A stretch of 64,000 bases of DNA from contig NZ_LJIC01000129.1 in assembly GCF_001295845.1 (NCBI RefSeq), forward strand, positions 37,832 to 101,831, read 5' to 3'. Below are positions 1 through 7,797 of this stretch, piece after piece. The DNA is from Rhodopseudomonas sp. AAP120. GTDB lineage: Bacteria > Pseudomonadota > Alphaproteobacteria > Rhizobiales > Xanthobacteraceae. Both the position numbers and the translations under genes were made by a program. The stretch's first letter is position 1; the number at the start of each line of letters is the position of its first letter. A model generated the notes under the pieces. That model saw only the letters and a list, made by a program, of their open reading frames with translations. It did not search any database and was not told the DNA's origin.

Positions 1-2
1 TC

Positions 3-788
3 GAATGGAGCAGCCGCCTGCCCGAACTCGGCGGCCTGCTGCGCGAAAAGCTGAGCTTTCTGGAGCGCCCGATCGGGCTGTGGCGGCAATTGCAGGCGTC
101 CATCGGCGGGTCGGAAGCACTGCCCTCTTCGCCGATCCAGATGCCGCAAATCGACTGGATGCAGCCGACGCTGGAATTCGTCTCCCCGACGCTCACCGAG
201 TTTCTGCTGTTTCTGGTGACTCTGGTGCTGTTCGTCGCGAGCTGGAAGGATCTGCGCCGCGCCCTGGTGATGAATTTCGGCGGCCGCGACGCGCGGTTGC
301 GGACCTTGCGCATTCTCAACGAGATCGAACTCAGTCTCGGCGGCTATCTGCTGACGGTGACCACCATCAACCTGTGCTACGGCGCGGCGACCGGCGTGAT
401 CTGCGCGCTGGCCGGGATGCCCAATCCGGCCGGCCTCGGCGCGCTGGCGGCGATCCTCAACTTCATTCCGATCATCGGGCCCTCGGTGATGTTCATTGTC
501 CTGACCCTGGTCGGGATCATCAGTATGCCGACGCTCGGCGAAGGCCTGATCGGGCCCCTCGGCTTCGCCCTGCTGACCTTCGTCGAGGGGCACTTCATCA
601 CGCCGACCATCATCGGACGACGGCTGGAGCTCAATGCGCTTGCCGTCTTCATCGCGCTGGCCTTCTGGACCTGGCTGTGGGGACCGATGGGCGGCTTCCT
701 GGCGTCGCCGCTGCTGATCGTCGGCCTGGTGATGAAGGAGCACCTGTTGCCCGAGGACGCGCCGCATCTGCCCGGCAACGAGACCTGA
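3..788 (+). CDS. AI-2E family (PerM-like) membrane permease, 5' part cut by window edge
   Basis: The reading frame is already open at the first bases and ends with TGA at 788, so the N-terminal part lies outside the window. About 260 residues are visible, with several long hydrophobic stretches (for example the segments around 180-240, 340-420 and 430-560) separated by short polar loops. The GPLGF and GPMGGFLASPLL stretches near the C-terminus are typical of the AI-2E/UPF0118 permease family. Members are inner-membrane transporters with poorly defined substrates (quorum signal, ions or solutes in different species). The substrate here is unknown. The next gene downstream is on the opposite strand. 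Confidence 0.85.
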   Translation, partial: EWSSRLPELGGLLREKLSFLERPIGLWRQLQASIGGSEALPSSPIQMPQIDWMQPTLEFVSPTLTEFLLFLVTLVLFVASWKDLRRALVMNFGGRDARLRTLRILNEIELSLGGYLLTVTTINLCYGAATGVICALAGMPNPAGLGALAAILNFIPIIGPSVMFIVLTLVGIISMPTLGEGLIGPLGFALLTFVEGHFITPTIIGRRLELNALAVFIALAFWTWLWGPMGGFLASPLLIVGLVMKEHLLPEDAPHLPGNET

Positions 789-888
789 GGCGGCACTCTA
801 GACCCAGGCATGCATCCAAACGACAACATCCGCCACCGTGGGTGGCGGATGCTTTCAGGCTAACCACTCTTGAGAGGAAGCAGGACCG

Positions 889-1266
889 TCAGGTCATGCA
901 ACGGCCGGGCTCGAGCTGTTTGGCGACGTCAGTGAGGACGCTGACTACCGGCTCGCAGGCGACCATCCGGCGCGGCGCTGCGGAGGGCTGCTGGGCGCGC
1001 GGACGACCGGCCTGACCGACCTGCGCATCCGGAACTCTAACCAGAACGGACTGGCCAACCAGAGTCACCCCGTAGGTCTGGCCCGGCGCCGACGACATTT
1101 GGCTCACCGCGCCGCGGTCGGCCTTGCCGTCCCGGTTCACGGCCTGCGCTGCGGCTTGCTCCTGCAGACGAGGCTGCCCGAGGTCACCGCCGATCGCCAA
1201 TTGCGCGACACCCAGCGTGCCCGTGACCGCGATGACGCCGAAAATTCCCCGCACGATCTGTGACAT
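889..1266 (-). CDS. Small exported hypothetical protein
   Basis: 125 residues. The first ~27 residues look like a signal peptide (short basic start, then a hydrophobic Ala/Val/Gly stretch), so the product is probably periplasmic. The rest is polar, and two cysteines near the C-terminus (in ACEPVVS and PGRCMT) could form a disulfide. I recognise no enzyme motif. The C-terminal ending resembles a family of short exported hypothetical proteins in Bradyrhizobiaceae, but this is from memory. It is transcribed away from the sRNA candidate to its right and ends facing the permease gene. Confidence 0.6.
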   Translation of the reverse strand: MSQIVRGIFGVIAVTGTLGVAQLAIGGDLGQPRLQEQAAAQAVNRDGKADRGAVSQMSSAPGQTYGVTLVGQSVLVRVPDAQVGQAGRPRAQQPSAAPRRMVACEPVVSVLTDVAKQLEPGRCMT

Positions 1267-1421
1267 GGTGATCCAGCCGCTGTTAGCTCGCCGCGGCAGA
1301 ATCGCCGCATCCTGGTTTCAGCGGCTTGTCAATCCCCGCTGCATAAATTAATCGCCTCAGCGGGCATCAGGTTCGATCATGGTTGATCAACTAAGCGTGT
1401 GACGTTTTTTGTCGGGGGAGC

Positions 1422-1447
1422 GGAACGAAATCTGATGGCCGCGTGTT
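1422..1447 (+). promoter_or_regulatory. EcfG-type promoter for the sRNA candidate
   Basis: GGAAC at 1422-1426 is followed after 17 bases by TGTT at 1444-1447, close to the alphaproteobacterial EcfG consensus GGAAC-N16/17-CGTT. Transcription would begin around 1453, just ahead of the C-rich hairpin. No protein-coding gene follows on this strand. Confidence 0.55.
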
Positions 1448-1452
1448 CTTCG

Positions 1453-1535
1453 AAGGCCGGTTAGTCCCCCTGCCCCAATTAACCGGCGATACAGGGCGCA
1501 GCTGTGGTGATGCCAGCTGCGCCCTGTTCTTTTTT
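1453..1535 (+). ncRNA. gsrN: Probable stress-induced small RNA, GsrN-like
   Basis: About 83 nt with no plausible coding content. It has two perfect hairpins. The first pairs GCCGGTTA (1456-1463) with TAACCGGC (1480-1487) and exposes a 16-nt loop with CCCCC and CCCC runs. The second (1491-1504 with 1514-1527, 14 bp) is followed by a T-rich tail and is a classic intrinsic terminator. An EcfG-like promoter sits immediately upstream and phyR lies just beyond. Caulobacter GsrN is a general-stress sRNA transcribed by the EcfG homologue SigT and uses a 5' C-rich loop to bind mRNA targets. Promoter type, loop composition and location all match. The start site is inferred from promoter spacing. Confidence 0.65.
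1491..1535 (+). terminator. Strong intrinsic terminator ending the sRNA
   Basis: A perfect 14-bp stem (1491-1504 / 1514-1527) with a 9-nt loop is followed by TCTTTTTT at 1528-1535. There is no + strand gene upstream for it to end other than the sRNA candidate. Confidence 0.85.
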
Positions 1536-1639
1536 CAGCACCCTATCAGTTTCGACCGCAGCATCCGGCCGGCGAAACAGCCGGCAAGCAAAAGCCGCCC
1601 GCGCTTTGGCACGAGCGGCTTTCGTGGAATGGACGGCGG

Positions 1640-2446
1640 TCAGGACGCGGCGGCGTTCGGCGTCCTGTTGCGCGAATTGCGCTGGAAGAACAACGCCTGG
1701 CTGGCGACGGCCGAAACCATCGCGGGCTGGAACGGCTTGGAGATCAGGAACGCCGGCTCGGGCCGTTCGCCGGTGAGGAAGCGCTCGGGATAGGCAGTGA
1801 TGAACACCACCGGCACCTCGAAGGTCTTCAGGAGTTCATTGACCGCATCGAGACCGGAGCTGCCATCCGCAAGCTGGATATCCGCCAGGATCAGGCCCGG
1901 CTTCTTGGTGCGCGCCAGAGCGATTGCATCGGAGTGCGTGCGAGCCACGCCGATCACGTTGTGACCGAGGTTCTTCACGAGGCTTTCGAGGTCCATCGCG
2001 ATGAAGGTCTCGTCCTCGATGATCAGCACATCGGTCGCGATTTCTTCGGCCATTTCGCGGCCGGCGGCGTCGGCGAGCTGACGAACCTCGTTGACGTCGG
2101 TGTGCAGGACGAAAGCTACTTCTTCTTCGGAAAAGCCTTCTAGCGACAGCAGCAGGAAGGCCTGACGCGGCAGCGGCGTGATCGCGGACAAACGCCGCTC
2201 CGACGGCATCGGCAGAGAGCGAACCTCGGAATCATCGTTGAGGGCGACCGAATTCCAGATCTGCGCGAACAGCCTGAACAGCGCCGCGCGCGGACCATGA
2301 CGCTCGTCCAGCAGGCCCGGGTCCTGCAGCAAAGCCTCCAACATCGCCGCTACGTAAGCGTCTCCGGAAGCCTGGCTCCCGGTCAGCGCGCGCGCATAAC
2401 GGCGCAGTAACGGCAAATGCTCAGCAACCAATTGCGATCTCGACAT
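1640..2446 (-). CDS. phyR: PhyR, anti-anti-sigma response regulator of the general stress response
   Basis: 268 residues. The N-terminal ~135 residues form a sigma-like domain that lacks normal DNA-binding function in this family. The C-terminal half is a receiver domain with the acidic pocket (IIEDE), the phosphoacceptor aspartate in LILADIQL and the conserved lysine in LISKPF. In the known pathway, phosphorylated PhyR binds NepR and frees EcfG. The start is placed at the ATG at 2446 because GGAG lies five bases upstream; a GTG two codons earlier is possible. It is divergent from nepR-ecfG. An EcfG-type promoter (2517-2541, - strand) supports autoregulation. Confidence 0.95.
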   Translation of the reverse strand: MSRSQLVAEHLPLLRRYARALTGSQASGDAYVAAMLEALLQDPGLLDERHGPRAALFRLFAQIWNSVALNDDSEVRSLPMPSERRLSAITPLPRQAFLLLSLEGFSEEEVAFVLHTDVNEVRQLADAAGREMAEEIATDVLIIEDETFIAMDLESLVKNLGHNVIGVARTHSDAIALARTKKPGLILADIQLADGSSGLDAVNELLKTFEVPVVFITAYPERFLTGERPEPAFLISKPFQPAMVSAVASQALFFQRNSRNRTPNAAAS

Positions 2447-2516
2447 CCCCACTCCAATCTCGAAGCTTGTCTCGGCCCGTCATCGAACGGGGCGGCCGGG
2501 CCCCTGCAGCACTACC

Positions 2517-2541
2517 TACGCCGAACGGGACGAAAAGTTCC
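2517..2541 (-). promoter_or_regulatory. EcfG-type promoter of phyR
   Basis: On the - strand GGAAC (2541-2537) is followed after 16 bases by CGTA (2520-2517), one mismatch from GGAAC-N16-CGTT. It lies about 70 bases upstream of the phyR start. A second GGAAC on the + strand (2552-2556) points toward nepR, but no matching -10 element was found for it. Confidence 0.6.
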
Positions 2542-2666
2542 ATCGCGCCCGGGAACTTTAGAGCCGCTGTCGAATTAGGCTCCCAGTGACACGGCAAAAC
2601 CTTCAAAAATCAAGCAAAACCCTAGATTTTCAGGGACTTGACCATGGGGAAAACATTGGATCAGTC

Positions 2667-2888
2667 ATGGCAGAATTCAAGGCTAAAACCATGAAGAAGT
2701 CGGCGCCTGGCAGTAAGGGCGGTTTGAATCAGGAGATTCAAGCGAGAATCGGCCACCAGCTGCGCGCGATGTATGACGATGTCGTCCGGCAAGGCGTACC
2801 CGATCGTTTCGCGGATCTGATCAAACGGCTAGACGAGCCCCAGCAACAAAGCGATTCCGCAGCGGTCGACAGCGAGAGGAGGGATTAA
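2667..2888 (+). CDS. nepR: NepR, anti-sigma factor for EcfG
   Basis: 73 residues from the ATG at 2667. The core around IGHQLRAMYDDVVRQGVPDR followed by LIKRLDE is the conserved two-helix NepR signature that clamps EcfG or, under stress, phospho-PhyR. The N-terminus is basic and disordered-looking and the C-terminus polar, as usual. The frame is open back to 2586, but the family is short and conservation starts well after 2667; an ATG at 2691 is an alternative. The stop codon overlaps the ecfG start by one base, implying translational coupling. Confidence 0.9.
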   Translation: MAEFKAKTMKKSAPGSKGGLNQEIQARIGHQLRAMYDDVVRQGVPDRFADLIKRLDEPQQQSDSAAVDSERRD

Positions 2889-3433
2889 TGCCTCTCACCG
2901 ACTCCCTTCGAGACGACATCCTCGCCGCGGTGCCGAGCTTGCGCGCTTTCGCGATTTCGCTGAGTGGCAACGGCGACCGGGCCGACGATCTGGTGCAGGA
3001 AACCCTGCTGCGGGCGCTGGCGAATATCGACTCCTTCCAGCCCGGCTCCAATCTGCCGGCCTGGCTGTTCACGATCCTGCGCAACCTGTTTCGCTCCGAC
3101 TATCGAAAGCGCCGACGTGAAGTGGAAGATGCCGACGGCAGCTACGCGAAGACGCTGAAGTCTCAGCCCGGCCAGAACGCGCATCTGGAGTTCGAGGAAT
3201 TCCGGACCGCGCTGGACAAGCTTCCGCAGGACCAGCGCGAGGCCTTGATCCTGGTCGGCGCCTCAGGCTTCTCCTACGAAGATGCGGCGGCGATCTGCGG
3301 ATGCGCGGTCGGCACCATCAAGAGCCGCGTGAACCGCGCCCGTTCGAAGCTGAGCGCCCTGCTGTATGTCGACGGTGCTGAAGACTTTGGGCCGGACGAC
3401 ACCGTCCGTGCCGTGATCGGCAGCAACGGCTGA
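2888..3433 (+). CDS. ecfG: EcfG, general stress ECF sigma factor
   Basis: 181 residues with the two domains of a group 15 ECF sigma factor. Region 2 is near residues 15-80 (DDLVQETLLRALANIDSF, then LPAWLFTILRNLFRSDYRK) and region 4 near 105-160 (LPQDQREALILVGASGFSYEDAAAI, then GTIKSRVNRARSKL). It directs RNA polymerase to GGAAC-N16/17-CGTT promoters. It is coupled to nepR by a one-base overlap. Several matching promoters occur in this window (sRNA, phyR, the kinase, the gene at 31793). Confidence 0.95.
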   Translation: MPLTDSLRDDILAAVPSLRAFAISLSGNGDRADDLVQETLLRALANIDSFQPGSNLPAWLFTILRNLFRSDYRKRRREVEDADGSYAKTLKSQPGQNAHLEFEEFRTALDKLPQDQREALILVGASGFSYEDAAAICGCAVGTIKSRVNRARSKLSALLYVDGAEDFGPDDTVRAVIGSNG

Positions 3434-3456
3434 TAGCTTCCCGTCCCTCATCAAAA

Positions 3457-3482
3457 GCGAAGCGGCCGAAAGGCCGCTTCGC
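3457..3482. terminator. Hairpin between ecfG and the convergent kinase gene
   Basis: An 11-bp perfect stem (3457-3467 / 3472-3482) with a GAAA tetraloop sits in the short convergent gap. It lacks a T-run on either strand, so it may be a bidirectional or Rho-assisted terminator or only an mRNA-stabilising hairpin. Confidence 0.55.
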
Positions 3483-3534
3483 CATGTCGTGACTCGTGAT
3501 CCGAAGACCCCGTCAAAGCGGCGAGCGTGACCGA

Positions 3535-5190
3535 TCAGTTGCGCCGGACGGGCGCCGAGATCTGGCCGGTTCGGTCGCGTTCGTTCATGTCGACCACGGT
3601 CTCCATCGGCGCGGTCAGCTCGTACACGTAGCTGACGTCGGTGAAATAGCGCTTGGCAGTGCCGCCCAGGGCCTCCGGCGCGACGCGATCGAGCAGAATG
3701 ACGCCGAAGTCGCTGTCGGGCCGCCGTGTCGCTTCGCTGGTATTGAACTCTTCCCAACGGAAGTTGAACATCGACTCCGCCCCGTCTCCGCTGACCTCCC
3801 AGCTCGCAACGATGTGCGGATGCTTGCCGACCAGCGATAATCCCTCGTCGGAGTGTGAGGCGAGTTCGAAAAACAGCAGCGACAGGCTCTGCGCGGCGCG
3901 GGCGCTCACCGCGATATCCGGACCGTTCACTGCGATGCGGTCGGCGTGCGGAATGGCGCGGGCCTCGAACAGCCCTTTCAGCATCACGCCCTGCCATTGG
4001 CTCTCGCTCAGCAGGGACACCACATTGGACATCGCGTGGATCCGGCCGATCAGCAATTCCCGCGCGACGTCCATGTCGGACCCATGCCGCAGCGTTCGGG
4101 TCACGATCGACTGGATGACGGCCAGAATGTTCTTCACGCGGTGGTTGAGTTCGTCGATCACCGCGGTCAACCGCCGCTCGAACCCGATCCTGATCTCGAT
4201 TTCCCGGCGCAAGCGAATGTTGCTGTTGGTCACGTAGCCGAACAAACCGCAAACGATGAAGGTCAGCGATAATCCGATCGCCGCCACGATCGCGGCGACC
4301 TGCTGGGCACGCACATAGGGGCTCACCTTTGCGTAGTACGCCAGGGACCAGTCGCGGTCGCCGAATGTGACGGTTCTGACGATAGTGGGCGGCTGCCCGT
4401 CCGGATTGGTCTGACGCTCGCTGACTTTACCGCGCTCGTCGGCCACCAGTTCGACATTGGGCTGGCGCGGATCCTTCAACACCACCGAGAACAAGGACAT
4501 ATCGTCGTTGGTGAGCATCAGCGCGGAAAGGTCGTAGGAGAAGGTGATGAAGCCGACGGCCTCGGTCGCATCCTCGCTCATCACGGGCGCGGCCAGAACG
4601 ATGCCGATCGGCCCGCCGGGCACCTGCAAACGAGCCGGGTCGGAGGCTTCGGGCTTCCCATCGGCCAGCGAACGGGCGAACATCTGCCCGAGCACCGGAT
4701 GATCGTCGAGCGACTTGCCGAGTAGCGCGGTCGTCTCGTCGTTGCGCGGCTCGACATCCATCACCACGTCGAGCGGCTCGCTCTGCGTTGCAGGATCGAT
4801 CAGGCTGCCGTCCGAATGCCGGATCTTGATATCGGGGAAACCGGCGTTGGCCAGCTCGGCCTCGGCGGCCGCGAATTCCGGCCCTTTCAGCCGCACCACC
4901 CAGCTCGCAAGCAGGAAGTCTGTCTTGAACGCATAAATCGACGACCGCAGCGGCTTCAGCATATCGGCCTTGATGACCGCCGGCGTCCGGAACAGGCCTG
5001 AAGCCACGCGCCCCAGCAACTCCCGTTCGGTCAGCCGATCCTGGACCTGGCTGGCATGAACGTCGATGGCGCGGCCGAGCGCGATTCGCTCGACCGCAGA
5101 CTCTTGATCGTAAATGCGAAAGGCCGCGAGACCCGAAAGCAGGACCCCGACGATCGCCACCAGCGCAATGATGAATCCCAGCCGAACCAA
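3535..5190 (-). CDS. Membrane HWE-family histidine kinase of the general stress locus
   Basis: 551 residues. Two membrane segments (about 5-25 and 296-320) bracket a ~270-residue periplasmic sensor domain. The cytoplasmic part carries the phosphoacceptor His in DELNHRVKN (about H350) and the W-x-E motif in FRWEEF (about 479-481) that define HWE kinases, the class that usually phosphorylates PhyR. Its location beside phyR-nepR-ecfG and a perfect EcfG promoter upstream suggest it feeds this pathway. Oddly, the ATP-binding N-box reads FELASHSDEG rather than the usual HELATNA-type sequence: the Mg-binding Asn position is His. It may therefore act mainly as a phosphatase, or use altered nucleotide chemistry. 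Confidence 0.85.
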   Translation of the reverse strand: MVRLGFIIALVAIVGVLLSGLAAFRIYDQESAVERIALGRAIDVHASQVQDRLTERELLGRVASGLFRTPAVIKADMLKPLRSSIYAFKTDFLLASWVVRLKGPEFAAAEAELANAGFPDIKIRHSDGSLIDPATQSEPLDVVMDVEPRNDETTALLGKSLDDHPVLGQMFARSLADGKPEASDPARLQVPGGPIGIVLAAPVMSEDATEAVGFITFSYDLSALMLTNDDMSLFSVVLKDPRQPNVELVADERGKVSERQTNPDGQPPTIVRTVTFGDRDWSLAYYAKVSPYVRAQQVAAIVAAIGLSLTFIVCGLFGYVTNSNIRLRREIEIRIGFERRLTAVIDELNHRVKNILAVIQSIVTRTLRHGSDMDVARELLIGRIHAMSNVVSLLSESQWQGVMLKGLFEARAIPHADRIAVNGPDIAVSARAAQSLSLLFFELASHSDEGLSLVGKHPHIVASWEVSGDGAESMFNFRWEEFNTSEATRRPDSDFGVILLDRVAPEALGGTAKRYFTDVSYVYELTAPMETVVDMNERDRTGQISAPVRRN

Positions 5191-5335
5191 CGCTTCTACT
5201 CGATCAACAGACGGAGGGCTTCGCGCCCTTCATCCCGATGCCCGCGCCCATCAGGAAAGCCGATCTGCCGCGAGGCAACTGGGACCATTGCTGGTGATAT
5301 CCTTGCAGCACGACTTGTCGGGTCCGAAGCGGCAC

Positions 5336-5360
5336 AACGTGAGCAGCCCCGGATTGTTCC
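5336..5360 (-). promoter_or_regulatory. Perfect EcfG promoter upstream of the HWE kinase
   Basis: Read on the - strand, GGAAC (5360-5356) is followed by exactly 16 bases and CGTT (5339-5336), a full match to the EcfG consensus. It faces the kinase gene starting at 5190 and predicts a leader of about 140 nt. Confidence 0.75.
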
Positions 5361-5409
5361 AGCTTTGGCTATTTTTTGCCGAAAAGCCAACGGGTTACTA
5401 GGTGCGCCA

Positions 5410-6042
5410 TCAGACTGTCGCAGGTTGCGGGCAAAGACCGCCTTTGGCCTCGATGAAGCTGATGATGCGGTCGAGCCCGTCGCGCTTCTTCAAGTTGGTC
5501 ATGATGAAAGGGCGCTCGCCGCGCATCCGGCGGGCGTCGGTATCCATCTTTTCCAAAGAGGCGCCGACATGCGGCGCAAGATCGATCTTGTTGATCACCA
5601 GCAGATCCGAGCGCGTGATCCCAGGTCCGCCCTTGGAGGGAATCTTGTCACCGGCCGAGACGTCGATGACGTAGATGGTCAGATCGGCCAGTTCAGGCGA
5701 GAACGTCGCGGCGAGATTGTCGCCACCGGACTCGATCAGCACCAGATCGAGCCCCGGAAACTTGCTGCGCATCTCCGCGACGGCTGCGAGATTCATCGAC
5801 GCGTCCTCGCGGATCGCGGTGTGCGGGCAGCCTCCGGTTTCGACGCCGGCAATGCGATCGGCCGTCAGCGACCCGGACCGCACCAGAAACTCGGCGTCCC
5901 ACTTGGTGTAGATGTCGTTGGTGATGGCCGCGATGTCGTAGCGATCCCGCATCGACTTGCAGAGCAAATCCATCAGCGCAGTCTTGCCGGAACCTACCGG
6001 GCCGCCGATGCCGACGCGCAAAGGACCATGATGAGTTGGCAT
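5410..6042 (-). CDS. ureG: UreG, urease accessory GTPase
   Basis: 210 residues from the ATG at 6042, which has a weak GGGA upstream; the frame stays open further upstream but conservation starts here. It has the P-loop GGPVGSGKT (13-21), the metal-binding CPH motif (72-74), ESGGDN and the guanine-specificity NKID motif, all in UreG order and at normal length. UreG uses GTP hydrolysis to deliver nickel to urease with UreE, UreF and UreH. No other urease gene is in the window: the flanking genes are a kinase and an H-NS-like protein. It is therefore detached from its usual operon here. Its partners may be elsewhere in the genome. Confidence 0.93.
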   Translation of the reverse strand: MPTHHGPLRVGIGGPVGSGKTALMDLLCKSMRDRYDIAAITNDIYTKWDAEFLVRSGSLTADRIAGVETGGCPHTAIREDASMNLAAVAEMRSKFPGLDLVLIESGGDNLAATFSPELADLTIYVIDVSAGDKIPSKGGPGITRSDLLVINKIDLAPHVGASLEKMDTDARRMRGERPFIMTNLKKRDGLDRIISFIEAKGGLCPQPATV

Positions 6043-6326
6043 GACTATTTCCCGACAACGCAGCTTCAAGAGACGACGGGGCGTCAAGGCAAGCTGACAC
6101 CGCCGTGCCATGGGAATAAGAACGATGAAGCAGAAGATTGCAAGTCACGTCGTCGATCGCCACGCGGCAGGATCAACCGACGATGGTCGGGCAGCTAACA
6201 CGAGGTCCGCTTGACTCGCGGCCCTGCTCCCATCAGGCAGCTGCGAGCTGACGCCCCCAGACTAAACTTGGACGCGCGTGCGCGTCCCTATCAGCCCGTC
6301 CGGCAGCCTTTATATCTATCAGCGCT

Positions 6327-6572
6327 TCAAGCGGCCTTGGGTGAAGGCGTCGGCGCGTCGAGGCTTTTTGGGTGAGCCTGTTTTGCCGTCGCGTCCTTGC
6401 GCGGCTCGGGCACCGGCTTCTTCGTGGATTTTCCATAGCGCGATAGCGCGGCGAGCTCCGCTTCGAGCTCGGCCTGCCGGGCGGCGACCTTTTCGGCCAA
6501 CTTTTGGGCTGCATCATCGCGCAACGATGCCAATTCCTCGATGCTGAGCGCGTCGAGATCAATCTTCGCCAT
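6327..6572 (-). CDS. Short H-NS-like protein lacking the DNA-binding domain
   Basis: 81 residues from the ATG at 6572, which has GGAG eight bases upstream. Residues ~1-50 (DLDALSIEELASLRDDA, then a Glu/Ala/Lys coiled coil) match the N-terminal dimerisation part of H-NS/MvaT-type proteins in rhizobia. The remainder is a Lys/Pro/Ala-rich tail. The C-terminal DNA-binding core of H-NS proteins (a W-x-G-x-G-R-x-P-type motif) is absent. It may modulate a full-length paralogue by forming heterodimers, or it may be a decayed copy. Confidence 0.65.
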   Translation of the reverse strand: MAKIDLDALSIEELASLRDDAAQKLAEKVAARQAELEAELAALSRYGKSTKKPVPEPRKDATAKQAHPKSLDAPTPSPKAA

Positions 6573-6721
6573 CGCCTGTCTCCATTTAAGCAACTTTGGC
6601 TACCGGGTACCGCTTTTCACCGCAAGCGAACCGCAGATTTATCCACCGGCAGAAGGACAGCGGCCGCGTTCGGGTTGACGCCCGGGAATCGCGAACTCAA
6701 TGATGTTGATCGAGGATCATA

Positions 6722-7111
6722 ATGACTTCATCGAAATCGCCGAATAGCGAGCCCAGCTCGGGCTCTGACTCTTTGGACACCGAGCCCTTCGCCTCCCCCT
6801 CTCGAAATTGGATCGAACAGCATCCGGTTGAGATATCAGGCCAGCACTCGCATTCCTCCGCACAGACGACGGATACAGCTACAACAGCGAACGAAGCCGC
6901 TTCGGCGTCCACCCGCTCCCCTGTGCCCCCCGTAAATGCCGCAATACCGGCTGCTGAGCGCGAGGCAGCGGAGCGCGCAGAAATTCTTAAACGCATTGCT
7001 GCATTCCGAAATCTGCAGATCAAGCTGCGGCAGGATCGCGAAAAGTACTACGATCAAACCCTGGCCCGCGCCCGATCACTGCTGTCGCAGCCCCTGAAGC
7101 CGCGCCGCTGA
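6722..7111 (+). CDS. Hypothetical protein with Ser/Thr-rich N-terminus and helical C-terminus
   Basis: 129 residues. GAGG lies about eight bases before the ATG. Residues 1-75 are low-complexity (Ser, Thr, Pro, Ala, Glu) and probably disordered. Residues 78-129 (EREAAERAEILKRIAAFRNL, then a basic stretch) look like one long amphipathic helix. No signal peptide or known domain is visible. Base composition is less GC-rich than the neighbours. The function is unknown. Confidence 0.55.
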   Translation: MTSSKSPNSEPSSGSDSLDTEPFASPSRNWIEQHPVEISGQHSHSSAQTTDTATTANEAASASTRSPVPPVNAAIPAAEREAAERAEILKRIAAFRNLQIKLRQDREKYYDQTLARARSLLSQPLKPRR

Positions 7112-7465
7112 GGCCGTCGGGACACTCTCCGTTAGTCGCACTACGTCTTTGGTTGGACGGATATCCCGCGATGCGGACGGTCCGCCGGCTCGGTGTGCTA
7201 CCAGCATCGATCGTGGCGAATCAGCGCACCCCCGAGACGATCAGCAGCCACAGATCGACACAAATCCGCTCCGCCGACGTCCTAATACTCAGCGCAAGCC
7301 CCGTATTTGCTACCTAAGCGGTGCTGATTTTCGCCAAAATCTCAACTAAGCAGACTTAAGCGATTGCTAACCGCGGCCGTCGCGATGAGTTAGATTTCGT
7401 GAAATTGAGAATTGTCGACACGAAACGAGTGTAGTAGAAGGGCGCTTCACTAAAGGAGCCTACGC
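7112..7465. other. 354-bp non-coding stretch
   Basis: No convincing gene or RNA structure is visible. The right half, before the small basic protein gene, is visibly AT-richer than the surroundings and probably carries its promoter, but no consensus EcfG or Fnr/FixK site was found. Confidence 0.4.
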
Positions 7466-7729
7466 GTGGCAAAGAAAGCTAAAGCAAAGACTGCAAAGAC
7501 TGCAGCCAAGTCGAAGAAGGCGAAGACCGTAGCGAAAACCGCTGCCAAGCCCGCCAAGAAGACGAAGATCACTCGGCGCGAGTACACCAAGGAAGACATC
7601 AAGGAGTTGCGCGCGCACTCGAAGGCGCGGACCCCGGTCGCCGAGATCGCGAAGCTGACCAAGCGTACCGTCGGCTCGCTGCGTCAGAAGGCGCTCAAGC
7701 TCGGCATCGGCCTCGGCCACCAGCGCTGA
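7466..7729 (+). CDS. Small Lys/Ala-rich basic protein with a C-terminal HTH-like segment
   Basis: 87 residues. It starts at GTG 7466, with AAGGAG nine bases upstream. Residues 1-35 are almost entirely Lys, Ala and Thr in histone H1-like repeats. Residues 45-87 (IKELRAHSKARTPVAEIAKL then TVGSLRQKALKLGIGL) look like a small helix-turn-helix. The layout suggests a nucleoid-associated or DNA-binding protein. It is probably well expressed, given the strong ribosome binding site. No specific family name can be given with confidence. Confidence 0.75.
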   Translation: MAKKAKAKTAKTAAKSKKAKTVAKTAAKPAKKTKITRREYTKEDIKELRAHSKARTPVAEIAKLTKRTVGSLRQKALKLGIGLGHQR

Positions 7730-7797
7730 GATCGTAAAACCGCCTCGCGAAGCGCGTCTCGGGCTGCTGATCCGCGGCCTGGCCGCTGGTTCGGATA

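Noticed and set aside
2552..2576. EcfG promoter on the + strand for nepR-ecfG
   Set aside because: GGAAC is present but nothing close to CGTT occurs at 16-17 bases; left as uncertain rather than called.
6716..6731. Fnr-like site TTGATCGAGGATCA before the gene at 6722
   Set aside because: The second half-site is out of register by one base and overlaps the ribosome binding region; it is more likely chance.
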